Shown: piece by piece, positions 1-5,360 of the stretch
Numbering within the stretch: position 1 is the stretch's first letter
How the letters are laid out: each line of letters opens with the position of its first letter
DNA from: an uncultured Oscillospiraceae bacterium
Lineage (GTDB): Bacteria > Bacillota > Clostridia > Oscillospirales > Oscillospiraceae
Assembly: GCA_934589835.1 (NCBI GenBank)
Contig: CAKTOK010000067.1
Coordinates: forward strand, 1 to 5,360
Length of the DNA stretch: 5,360 bases
Direction of reading: 5' to 3'
Translations under genes and position numbers: made by a program
Notes under the pieces: generated by a model
Seen by the model: the letters and a program-made list of their open reading frames with translations, nothing else
What the model was told of the DNA's origin: nothing
Database searches by the model: none

Positions 1-451
<451 letters not shown>

Positions 452-574
452 CCCGATTTTTGTGATTTTCACTACTATGAAACTTTTTTAGCGCCATGCA
501 CAAAAATTCTCACGCCATACCCGTCAGAAAGCGTCGTTCCGCGCAAAAACTCTGCCGCTTTTTTGAAAAAACGC

Positions 575-603
575 TGTTCACCCCATGCATTTTATGGTAA
601 GAT
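575..603 (+). promoter_or_regulatory. Possible weak promoter for the comM-thiI-cinA cluster
   Basis: TAAGAT (598-603) is preceded by TG one base away (595-596), giving an extended -10 box. A poor -35 candidate, TGTTCA (575-580), lies 17 bases upstream. A TTGAAA at 563-568 looks more like a -35 box but is too far from any good -10. Transcription would begin near 610, leaving about 36 bases before the comM start. The rest of the gap, 452-574, holds no gene that I can support. Confidence 0.3.
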
Positions 604-628
604 GAGGGTCGAACGACTTGTTTTTCGG

Positions 629-640
629 AAAGGGGGAGAG
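629..640 (+). promoter_or_regulatory. Ribosome binding site fixing the GTG start of comM
   Basis: An A/G-only run (AAAGGGGGAGAG) sits just upstream of the GTG at 646. An in-frame TAA at 598-600 and the absence of any in-frame ATG between it and 646 leave this GTG (or the adjacent GTG at 649) as the only sensible start. Confidence 0.7.
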
Positions 641-645
641 CGCCC

Positions 646-2160
646 GTGGTGGTCACTGTGCGTTCCCTTGGCCTCACCGGCATCTGCGGCTACGAGGTTT
701 CGGTGGAGTGCTTCCTCTCCGGCGGCCTGCCCGCCTTCGACATGGTGGGCCTGCCGGACGCGGCGGTAAAGGAATCCCGGGAGCGGGTCCGCGCCGCCGT
801 CAAAAACTGCGGGGCCAGATTCCCCGTCAGCCGCATCACCGTCAATCTGGCGCCCGCCCGGGTCCGCAAGGAGGGCACGCTGTACGATCTGCCCATCCTG
901 CTGGGCATTCTGGCGGCGTCGGAGGAGCTGAAGCCTCTGCCGGAGGACGCCGCCTTTTTGGGCGAGCTGAGCCTTACCGGCGCGCTGCGCCCCGTCACCG
1001 GCGTGCTGCCCATGGCGCTGTGCGCCGCCCGTCTGGGGGTGAAGACCCTGTACGTCCCCGCCCGGAACGCCGCCGAGGCCACGCTGGCCGATGGCCTCAC
1101 CGTCTACGGTGTGGAGAGCGTCTCCCAGCTTATTGCCCACCTGAAGGGCGACGCGCCCATGGCCCCCGCCCCTCGCTGGCAGCCGACCCATGCCGCCCGC
1201 TCCCTGCCGGACTTTGCCGACGTCATGGGACAGGAAAACGTCAAGCGCGGTCTGGAGATCGCCGCCGCCGGCGGCCACAACGTGCTGCTCATCGGCTCCC
1301 CAGGCGCGGGCAAATCCATGCTGGCCCGCCGCCTCCCCTCCATTCTGCCCGATATGACCCGCACCGAGTCCCTCCAGACCACGGAGATCTACTCCGTGGC
1401 CGGCATGACTGACCCCGCCCACCCGCTGGTGGACGTGCGCCCCTTCCGCAGCCCACACCATACGGCCTCCTCCGTATCGCTGTCCGGCGGCGGCGGCGTT
1501 CCCCGCCCCGGGGAGATCTCGCTGGCTCACAACGGCGTGCTGTTTCTGGACGAGCTGCCGGAGTTCGACAAGTCCGCGCTGGAGACGCTGCGCCAGCCGC
1601 TGGAGGACGGCTTCGTCACCATCACCCGTGCCGCAGGCACCCTGACGCTGCCCAGCCGCTTCATGCTGGTGTGCGCCATGAACCCCTGCAAATGCGGGTG
1701 GTACGGCCACCCCTCCGGCCGCTGCACCTGCTCGGAAGGTCAGGTGGACCAGTATATGCGCCGCATCTCCGGCCCTCTGCTGGACCGCATCGATATGTAC
1801 CTCGAGGTCCCCTCCGTGGAGTACGAGGCCATGCGCCGCAAGGATACGCCGGAGTCCTCCGCCGCCATCCGCGAGAGAGTCAACGCCGCCCGGGAGGTGC
1901 AGAAGCAGCGCTTTTCCGGCACGGAGGTGTCCTGCAACGCCTATATGACCCCCGCCATGATCGGACAGTTCTGCCGTCTGGACGAGGCCGGCGAGAAGCT
2001 GATGCACAGCGCCTTTGACCGGCTGGGGCTCACCGGCCGCAGCCACGACCGCATCTTGCGTATGGCCCGCACCATCGCCGATCTGGAGGGCGCGGCGGAC
2101 ATCGAGGCTCCCCATCTGGCCGAGGCCATCCAGTACCGCAGCAGCGGTATCTTAAAATAA
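646..2160 (+). CDS. comM: YifB/ComM family AAA+ ATPase (Mg-chelatase-like branch-migration helicase)
   Basis: Family members form hexameric AAA+ rings. ComM of Vibrio and Haemophilus is known to drive branch migration when incoming single-stranded DNA integrates during natural transformation; the role in Firmicutes is unsettled. The 504 residues match the usual family length. Order: N-terminal Lon-protease-like (ChlI/S5-fold) domain, about 1-170, with GGLPAFDMVGLPDAAVKESR near 26-45; Mg-chelatase ATPase domain, about 190-395; C-terminal Mg-chelatase domain, about 405-500. Walker A is GSPGAGKS (217-224, Lys223) and Walker B is LFLDE (Asp302, Glu303). A cysteine cluster, C343, C348, C350, C360 and C362, sits in an insert and could bind metal. 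GPLLDRID (376-383) and GRSHDRILRMART (from Gly464) supply expected arginine finger and sensor 2 residues. It starts with GTG at 646. All motifs are intact. It is the first gene of the cluster, with thiI 11 bases downstream. Confidence 0.93.
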   Translation: MVVTVRSLGLTGICGYEVSVECFLSGGLPAFDMVGLPDAAVKESRERVRAAVKNCGARFPVSRITVNLAPARVRKEGTLYDLPILLGILAASEELKPLPEDAAFLGELSLTGALRPVTGVLPMALCAARLGVKTLYVPARNAAEATLADGLTVYGVESVSQLIAHLKGDAPMAPAPRWQPTHAARSLPDFADVMGQENVKRGLEIAAAGGHNVLLIGSPGAGKSMLARRLPSILPDMTRTESLQTTEIYSVAGMTDPAHPLVDVRPFRSPHHTASSVSLSGGGGVPRPGEISLAHNGVLFLDELPEFDKSALETLRQPLEDGFVTITRAAGTLTLPSRFMLVCAMNPCKCGWYGHPSGRCTCSEGQVDQYMRRISGPLLDRIDMYLEVPSVEYEAMRRKDTPESSAAIRERVNAAREVQKQRFSGTEVSCNAYMTPAMIGQFCRLDEAGEKLMHSAFDRLGLTGRSHDRILRMARTIADLEGAADIEAPHLAEAIQYRSSGILK

Positions 2161-2171
2161 AGGAGAACACC

Positions 2172-3350
2172 ATGCACGAGATCATCCTGTGCAAGCTGGG
2201 CGAGGTGGTCCTGAAGGGCCTGAACCGCCGCAGCTTTGAAATGAAGCTCATGAGCAACCTCCGCCGCCGCACCCAGCGGTTCGGCAGATTCAAGATCTAC
2301 TCCCGCCAGTCCACCATCTATGTGGAGCCGGTGGAGGAGTCCTGCGACATGGCCGGCGCCTACGCCGCCTGTAAGCAGGTGTTCGGCATCATCGCCATCA
2401 CCCGCGCCCTGCCCTGCGAGAAGTCCAGGGAGGCCATCTTCGACACCGCCAGGACCTATCTGGCCGACGCGCTCACCGCCGCCAGGAGCTTCAAGGTGGA
2501 GAGCAAGCGGGCCGACAAGACCTTCCCCATGGGCAGCATCCAGCTGAGCCAGTGGGTGGGCGGCGCGCTGCACGATGCCTTCCCCCACCTGACGGTGGAC
2601 GTCCACCATCCGGAGCTGACGGTGTATGTGGAGGTGCGGGAGGACGCCGCCTATGTTCACGGCCCTGCCGAGGCCGCCGCCGGCGGATTGCCGCTGGGCA
2701 TGGGCGGGCACGCCGTCAGCCTGCTGTCCGGCGGTATCGACAGCCCTGTTTCCAGCTACATGATCGCCAAGCGCGGCGTCCAGCTGGAGATGATCCACTT
2801 CGCCTCGCCCCCCTACACCAGCGAGCTGGCGCGGGAGAAGGTCCTCCGTCTGGCGCAGGAGCTGACCCCGTGGTGCGGCCGTCTGGCGGTTTTTATCATC
2901 CCCTTCACCGAAATTCAGGAGGAGATCCGCCGCAAGTGCCCCGAGGATCACTTCACCCTCATCATGCGCCGCTTTATGATGCGCCTTGCCGACCAGCTGG
3001 CGCGGGAGCTGCGCTGCCGCGCCCTCGTCACCGGCGAGAATCTGGGACAGGTGGCCAGCCAGACCATGCAGGCGCTGGCTGTCAGCGAGGATGTCACCAC
3101 CATGCCGGTGCTGCGCCCCCTCATCGGTCTTGACAAGGAGGAGATCGTGAAGATCGCCCGCAGGATCGGCACCTTCGACACCTCCATTCTGCCCTACGAG
3201 GACTGCTGCACCGTCTTCACCCCCCGCCACCCCAAAACGAAGCCCAGCGTGGAGGAGACCCGGGAATACGAGGCCGCGCTGGATGTGGAGGGCCTGTGCC
3301 AGCGGGCCATGGCCGGACGCGAAATGATCCGCGTCAAGCCCACATTCTGA
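2172..3350 (+). CDS. thiI: tRNA 4-thiouridine synthase ThiI (short form, no rhodanese domain)
   Basis: ThiI adenylates uridine 8 of tRNA and replaces its oxygen with sulfur, making the 4-thiouridine near-UV sensor; in some bacteria it also serves thiamin thiazole synthesis. The 392 residues show an N-terminal ferredoxin-like region (starting MHEIILCKLGEVVLKGLNRR), a THUMP tRNA-binding region (about 60-165), and a PP-loop ATPase domain with SGGIDSPV at 186-193. A downstream YEDCCTVFTP segment (342-351) carries Cys345 and Cys346, in the region of the conserved catalytic cysteine. E. coli ThiI is about 480 residues with a rhodanese tail; this protein stops before it, as in Bacillus subtilis, where a dedicated cysteine desulfurase delivers sulfur. 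No such desulfurase lies in this window. The ATG at 2172 follows AAAGGAG, which overlaps the comM stop codon, implying co-transcription and possibly coupled translation. Confidence 0.95.
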   Translation: MHEIILCKLGEVVLKGLNRRSFEMKLMSNLRRRTQRFGRFKIYSRQSTIYVEPVEESCDMAGAYAACKQVFGIIAITRALPCEKSREAIFDTARTYLADALTAARSFKVESKRADKTFPMGSIQLSQWVGGALHDAFPHLTVDVHHPELTVYVEVREDAAYVHGPAEAAAGGLPLGMGGHAVSLLSGGIDSPVSSYMIAKRGVQLEMIHFASPPYTSELAREKVLRLAQELTPWCGRLAVFIIPFTEIQEEIRRKCPEDHFTLIMRRFMMRLADQLARELRCRALVTGENLGQVASQTMQALAVSEDVTTMPVLRPLIGLDKEEIVKIARRIGTFDTSILPYEDCCTVFTPRHPKTKPSVEETREYEAALDVEGLCQRAMAGREMIRVKPTF

Positions 3351-3366
3351 AAAGGAGGCGCATCCC

Positions 3367-4149
3367 ATGCCCCATACCGCGGAGAACCCCGCCGCCGGCC
3401 ACGAGCCGCGCACCGGCGGCGTCACCCGCTGCCACGACCTGCGGATCTTCGGCCTGACGGAGCCGCAGGTGCGGGAGCTGCTGGCCGACCTGCTCTGCGG
3501 CACCGGCACCCTCTCGCTGACGCCCTGCGCCCTGACCGGCGAGGTGTCGCTGCGCCTGTCCGCCCGGGCCGCCGATGAAGCTGCCTGCGAGGCGCGGATG
3601 GTCCCCCTGCTGCGGGAGCTCCGGCAGCGGCTGGGCAGCCGGTGCTATGATAGGGACGTCTCCGGTCTGGAGGAGACGGTCCTCCGTCTCTGCCGTGAAA
3701 AAGGACTGACCCTCTCCGCCGCCGAGAGCTGCACCGGCGGTCTGGTGGCCAAGCGCCTCACCGACGTTTCCGGCGCATCTCAGGTCTTTCTGGGCGGCGT
3801 CGTCAGCTATACCAACGGCGTGAAGCAGCACGCGCTGGGCGTCCCCCTCTCCCTGCTGGAGACCTATGGCGCCGTGTCCGCCCCCGTGGCCCGCACCATG
3901 GCCACGGGCGTCCGCGTCCTGACCGGCTCCGATCTGGCCGTGGCCGTCACCGGTGTGGCCGGACCGGACCGCGACGACCGCAATAACCCCGTGGGCACGG
4001 TGTTCGTGGCGCTGGCCTCGCCGCAGGGCGCTGTCCATCGCCAGCTGGCGCTGGACGGCAGCCGTGACCGCATCCGCACCCTCGCGGCCTGCCACGCGCT
4101 GGACCTGCTCCGCCGCTATCTCGCCGATCAAATGACAGAAGGAGAATGA
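3367..4149 (+). CDS. cinA: Shortened CinA: KH-like domain plus nicotinamide-nucleotide amidase (PncC) domain
   Basis: The C-terminal part is a PncC-type amidohydrolase, which converts nicotinamide mononucleotide to nicotinate mononucleotide and ammonia for NAD recycling. Signatures are AAESCTGGLVAKRLTDVSG (from Ala118), VVSYTNGVK, AVTGVAGPD (193-201) and NPVGTVFVAL (from Asn207). Residues about 24-95 (DLRIFGLTEPQVRELLADLL onward, then GEVSLRLSARA) match the KH-like linker that joins the two enzymatic domains in full CinA. Full CinA is about 410-420 residues with an N-terminal MoCF-type ADP-ribose pyrophosphatase domain; here, at 260 residues, that domain is absent. The first 20 residues are an unrecognised, probably disordered tail. 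ATG at 3367 has an excellent AAAGGAGG (3351-3358), and only 16 bases separate it from thiI, so a missed upstream start is not possible without overlapping thiI. Function as an amidase is likely; pyrophosphatase activity is not expected. Confidence 0.88.
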   Translation: MPHTAENPAAGHEPRTGGVTRCHDLRIFGLTEPQVRELLADLLCGTGTLSLTPCALTGEVSLRLSARAADEAACEARMVPLLRELRQRLGSRCYDRDVSGLEETVLRLCREKGLTLSAAESCTGGLVAKRLTDVSGASQVFLGGVVSYTNGVKQHALGVPLSLLETYGAVSAPVARTMATGVRVLTGSDLAVAVTGVAGPDRDDRNNPVGTVFVALASPQGAVHRQLALDGSRDRIRTLAACHALDLLRRYLADQMTEGE

Positions 4150-4152
4150 CTC

Positions 4153-4626
4153 ATGGCCAAGAACAACTACCAAATGAACGTGAACCAGTACGCCAATCAG
4201 GAGGAGGCCAAGCGCAAGGCCAGGGGCAACCCCAACAAGAATGTCCACCAGAAGAAGAAAAACAGCAACTACGGCGGCTACACCGCCGGCAATTACATGG
4301 CGCAGAAGCTCGTGGACAAGGCCAAGCAGCAGGAGCGGGTCAAGCTGCCCACATGGCTGAAGGTCTATCTGGGCGTGGTGTTCGCCGCGCTCCTTACGGT
4401 GCTGATACTGCGCCTGACCGTGGATGGCGACAGCGTCCTGCTCAACAGCCTGTCCGCCCTGCTGCTGGGCGTCGCCTGCCTGTCCCTGTTCTACATCCGC
4501 CGCTATAAGCACACGAAAAAGGACAGCGCGCTCTATAAGATCATCACCGTGCTGCTGACCGTCTGCGGCGTGGTGTACACCTTTATGGGCGTCATGGGTC
4601 TGCTGGCCCTCACCGGTATTCTGTAA
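4153..4626 (+). CDS. Unrecognised small membrane protein, three predicted helices
   Basis: I do not recognise this 157-residue protein. Residues 1-66 are polar, rich in Asn, Gln and Lys, with a basic KKK run at 34-36 and tyrosines at intervals, probably disordered and cytoplasmic. Three hydrophobic segments follow: about 68-88 (WLKVYLGVVFAALLTVLILR), 95-115 (LLNSLSALLLGVACLSLFYI) and 128-154. The basic loop RRYKHTKK after helix 2 suggests, by the positive-inside rule, a cytoplasmic N-terminus and an outside C-terminus. There is no signal peptide and no enzymatic motif. It starts three bases after the cinA stop, with its ribosome binding site GAAGGAG (4138-4144) inside the end of cinA, so it is clearly the last gene of that cluster. 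Codon use agrees with its neighbours apart from an A-rich N-terminus. Coding status is well supported by the ribosome binding site, spacing and membrane pattern. Confidence 0.85.
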   Translation: MAKNNYQMNVNQYANQEEAKRKARGNPNKNVHQKKKNSNYGGYTAGNYMAQKLVDKAKQQERVKLPTWLKVYLGVVFAALLTVLILRLTVDGDSVLLNSLSALLLGVACLSLFYIRRYKHTKKDSALYKIITVLLTVCGVVYTFMGVMGLLALTGIL

Positions 4627-4654
4627 AAGCTTGCACTTTTCGGCAAAATTGCCA

Positions 4655-4683
4655 TTGACAAGGGCAAATAATGTAGGTATAGT
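4655..4683 (+). promoter_or_regulatory. Strong sigma-A-type promoter of the ileS T-box leader
   Basis: A perfect -35 box TTGACA (4655-4660) and TATAGT (4678-4683, five of six consensus bases) are separated by exactly 17 bases. Transcription should begin near 4690, just before the first T-box stem, leaving an ileS leader of about 330 bases. The surrounding DNA is clearly more AT-rich than the coding regions. Confidence 0.85.
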
Positions 4684-4912
4684 ATCGGTATCTCAGATGA
4701 ACACCGTATAACTGCGATGAAGGAGACGCGCCCCGCCTCCCTGCCGCGCAAAGAGAGCCGCCGTTTGGTGCAAGGCGGACGGGCAGCCGGTCTGGGGCAT
4801 CACTCCCGAGCATCCGCCTGATGGCCGCTTCCGGCCGGTAAGCGCGGACGGCGGCGGGCCGTTATCTTCCCGTGCCCACGGTTGGTGGGACAGAGTGGCC
4901 GCACCGGCGGCA

Positions 4913-4953
4913 ACAAGAGTGGTACCGCAGAGGTCGTTGTCATGCGCCTTTGT
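4913..4953 (+). promoter_or_regulatory. T-box antiterminator
   Basis: The antiterminator can be folded from ACAAGAG (4913-4919) with CCTTTGT (4947-4953), and GCA (4927-4929) with TGC (4943-4945), leaving TGGTACC (4920-4926) as the bulge that receives the uncharged tRNA end. The first helix has one A-C mismatch and one G-U pair. It uses bases 4944-4953, the 5' arm of the terminator, so the two structures exclude each other. The exact pairing is my hand fold. Confidence 0.65.
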
Positions 4954-4987
4954 CTCTTAGCGAGACAAAGGCGCTTTTTATTTTTTT
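4944..4987 (+). terminator. Intrinsic terminator of the ileS T-box
   Basis: GCGCCTTTGTCTC (4944-4956) and GAGACAAAGGCGC (4962-4974) form a perfect 13-base-pair stem with a TTAGC loop, followed at once by a T-rich run (4975-4987, one A). It should end transcription when tRNA-Ile is fully charged, unless the antiterminator forms first. Confidence 0.93.
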
Positions 4988-5019
4988 GATTCCAATAATT
5001 TCAGATAAGGAGAAGCACC

Positions 5020-5360
5020 ATGGAGTACAAAAAAACACTGAATATGCCAAAAAGCGGCTTTCCCATGCGGGCGGGCCTGCCCAAGCGCGAGCCGGATATG
5101 CTCAAGCACTGGGAGGAGCTGGACCTCTACAATGAGCTGCTGAAGAAGAACGACGGCAAGCCCCTGTTCTCCCTGCACGACGGCCCTCCGTTCTCCAACG
5201 GCGCACTGCACATGGGCCACGCGCTCAACAAGTCCCTGAAGGACTTCATCACCCGTATGTATGCCATGCGCGGGTACTACACTCCCTATATCCCCGGCTG
5301 GGACAACCACGGTATGCCCATCGAGTCCGCCATCATCAAGCAGAACAAGCTGAACCACAA
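5020..5360 (+). CDS. ileS: Isoleucyl-tRNA synthetase, N-terminal 113 codons (partial)
   Basis: This class I aminoacyl-tRNA synthetase attaches isoleucine to tRNA-Ile in the cytoplasm. The N-terminus, MEYKKTLNMPKSGFPMRAGL then PKREPDMLKHWEE, is typical of bacterial type 1 IleS. The adenylation site begins with HDGPPFSNGALHMGHALNK, in which HMGH (64-67) is the class I HIGH motif. GWDNHGMPIE (93-102) corresponds to the usual GWDTHGLPIE element, with Asn and Met substitutions. Family members are about 920 residues or more, so the editing domain, KMSKS loop and C-terminal zinc domain lie past the right edge. ATG at 5020 follows AAGGAG (5007-5012) by seven bases. The T-box upstream with an AUC specifier independently supports isoleucine specificity. 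It forms its own transcription unit. Confidence 0.97.
   Translation, partial: MEYKKTLNMPKSGFPMRAGLPKREPDMLKHWEELDLYNELLKKNDGKPLFSLHDGPPFSNGALHMGHALNKSLKDFITRMYAMRGYYTPYIPGWDNHGMPIESAIIKQNKLNH

Larger units (their letters stand above)
4691..4987 (+). promoter_or_regulatory. T-box riboswitch, isoleucine-specific (specifier AUC), controlling ileS
   Basis: T-box leaders bind a tRNA through its anticodon and test whether its 3' end is charged; uncharged tRNA stabilises an antiterminator and lets transcription continue. Stem I can be drawn: GCGATG (4714-4719) with CATCCGC (4811-4817, one bulged C); GGAG (4722-4725) with CTCC (4803-4806); CCCC (4731-4734) with GGGG (4794-4797); CTGCC (4741-4745) with GGCAG (4782-4786); and CCGCC (4758-4762) with GGCGG (4774-4778). 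The last closes the distal loop GTTTGGTGCAA, next to the conserved AGAGAG (4752-4757). The specifier loop holds AUC (4799-4801), an isoleucine codon, followed by the usual purine. Further hairpins are GGCCG/CGGCC (4823-4836), CCCAC/GTGGG (4875-4889) and GCCGC/GCGGC (4898-4911). The T-box AGAGTGGTACCGCA (4916-4929) matches AGGGTGGNACCGCG at 12 of the 13 fixed positions or nearly so (differences at positions 3 and 14), and its UGGU pairs with an ACCA tRNA end, as expected for tRNA-Ile. Confidence 0.93.

Noticed and set aside
462..472. GTGA-TTT-TCAC inverted repeat as an Fnr/Crp-type or second Rex site
   Set aside because: The three-base spacer is too short for either family (Fnr/Crp and Rex arms are further apart), and the outer bases do not pair.
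563..769. Forward ORF beginning with ATG upstream of comM
   Set aside because: It overlaps the comM start in another frame, has a low-complexity translation ending in Ser/Ala/Pro/Arg runs, and its ATG precedes the likely transcription start.
592..2115. Long minus-strand open frame opposite comM (507 codons)
   Set aside because: It is antisense to a gene with complete family motifs, has low-complexity Gly/Ala/His/Gln-rich translation and no recognisable domain. Such frames arise because GC-rich codons on one strand rarely make stops on the other.
1941..3509. Long minus-strand open frame opposite thiI (522 codons)
   Set aside because: It spans the ends of three well-supported forward genes, is rich in Gly, His, Gln and Ala, has no domain and lacks a plausible ribosome binding site.
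3334..4512. Long minus-strand open frame opposite cinA and the membrane protein (392 codons)
   Set aside because: It is the same GC-bias artefact; the apparently hydrophobic and His-rich patches simply mirror codons of the forward genes.
4642..4653. GGCAAAATTGCC as a terminator for the upstream cluster
   Set aside because: The stem is only 4-5 base pairs with a tiny loop and no T-run follows; the next bases are the ileS -35 region.
4872..5135. Forward ORF crossing the T-box and the start of ileS
   Set aside because: It runs through the T-box, terminator and ribosome binding site and then reads ileS out of frame.

Overview
The window is GC-rich with strong G/C preference at third codon positions, but it carries the hallmarks of a Firmicute: AGGAGG-type ribosome binding sites before every gene, a T-box riboswitch on an aminoacyl-tRNA synthetase, a pyruvate:ferredoxin oxidoreductase, and a ThiI without the C-terminal rhodanese domain. 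My inference is a high-GC anaerobic gut Clostridium relative of the Oscillospiraceae/Ruminococcaceae kind (Flavonifractor or Oscillibacter-like). This is not proven from the sequence alone.

Layout: (1) Bases 1-287, minus strand, hold the first 95 codons of nifJ (pyruvate:ferredoxin oxidoreductase), which runs off the left edge. (2) Bases 288-645 are a divergent intergenic region. It holds an extended -10 promoter for nifJ with a Rex-like redox operator centred exactly on the -10 box, a roughly 125-base structured nifJ leader, and a weak promoter for the rightward genes. (3) Bases 646-4626 are a tight rightward cluster, very likely one transcript: comM/yifB (AAA+ helicase, Mg-chelatase-like), thiI (tRNA 4-thiouridine synthase), a short cinA (KH-like plus PncC amidase domains, no N-terminal MoCF domain), and a small unrecognised three-helix membrane protein. 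Gaps between these genes are 11, 16 and 3 bases. (4) Bases 4627-5019 hold a strong sigma-A-type promoter and a complete isoleucine T-box riboswitch (specifier AUC, T-box UGGU bulge, strong intrinsic terminator). (5) Bases 5020-5360 are the start of ileS, which runs off the right edge.

How the parts relate: nifJ feeds acetyl-CoA and reduced ferredoxin to fermentation, and its promoter looks built to sense NADH/NAD+. The comM-thiI-cinA cluster joins DNA branch migration, tRNA thiolation and pyridine nucleotide salvage. ComM and CinA both have links to natural transformation in other bacteria, but both are also widespread housekeeping genes. ileS is a separate transcription unit controlled by tRNA-Ile charging. 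I found no mobile element, CRISPR array, tRNA, rRNA or defence system. This is mostly an ordinary core-genome region; the points worth a second look are the shortened CinA, the operator placement at nifJ, a possible leaderless small ORF in the nifJ leader, and the uncharacterised membrane protein.
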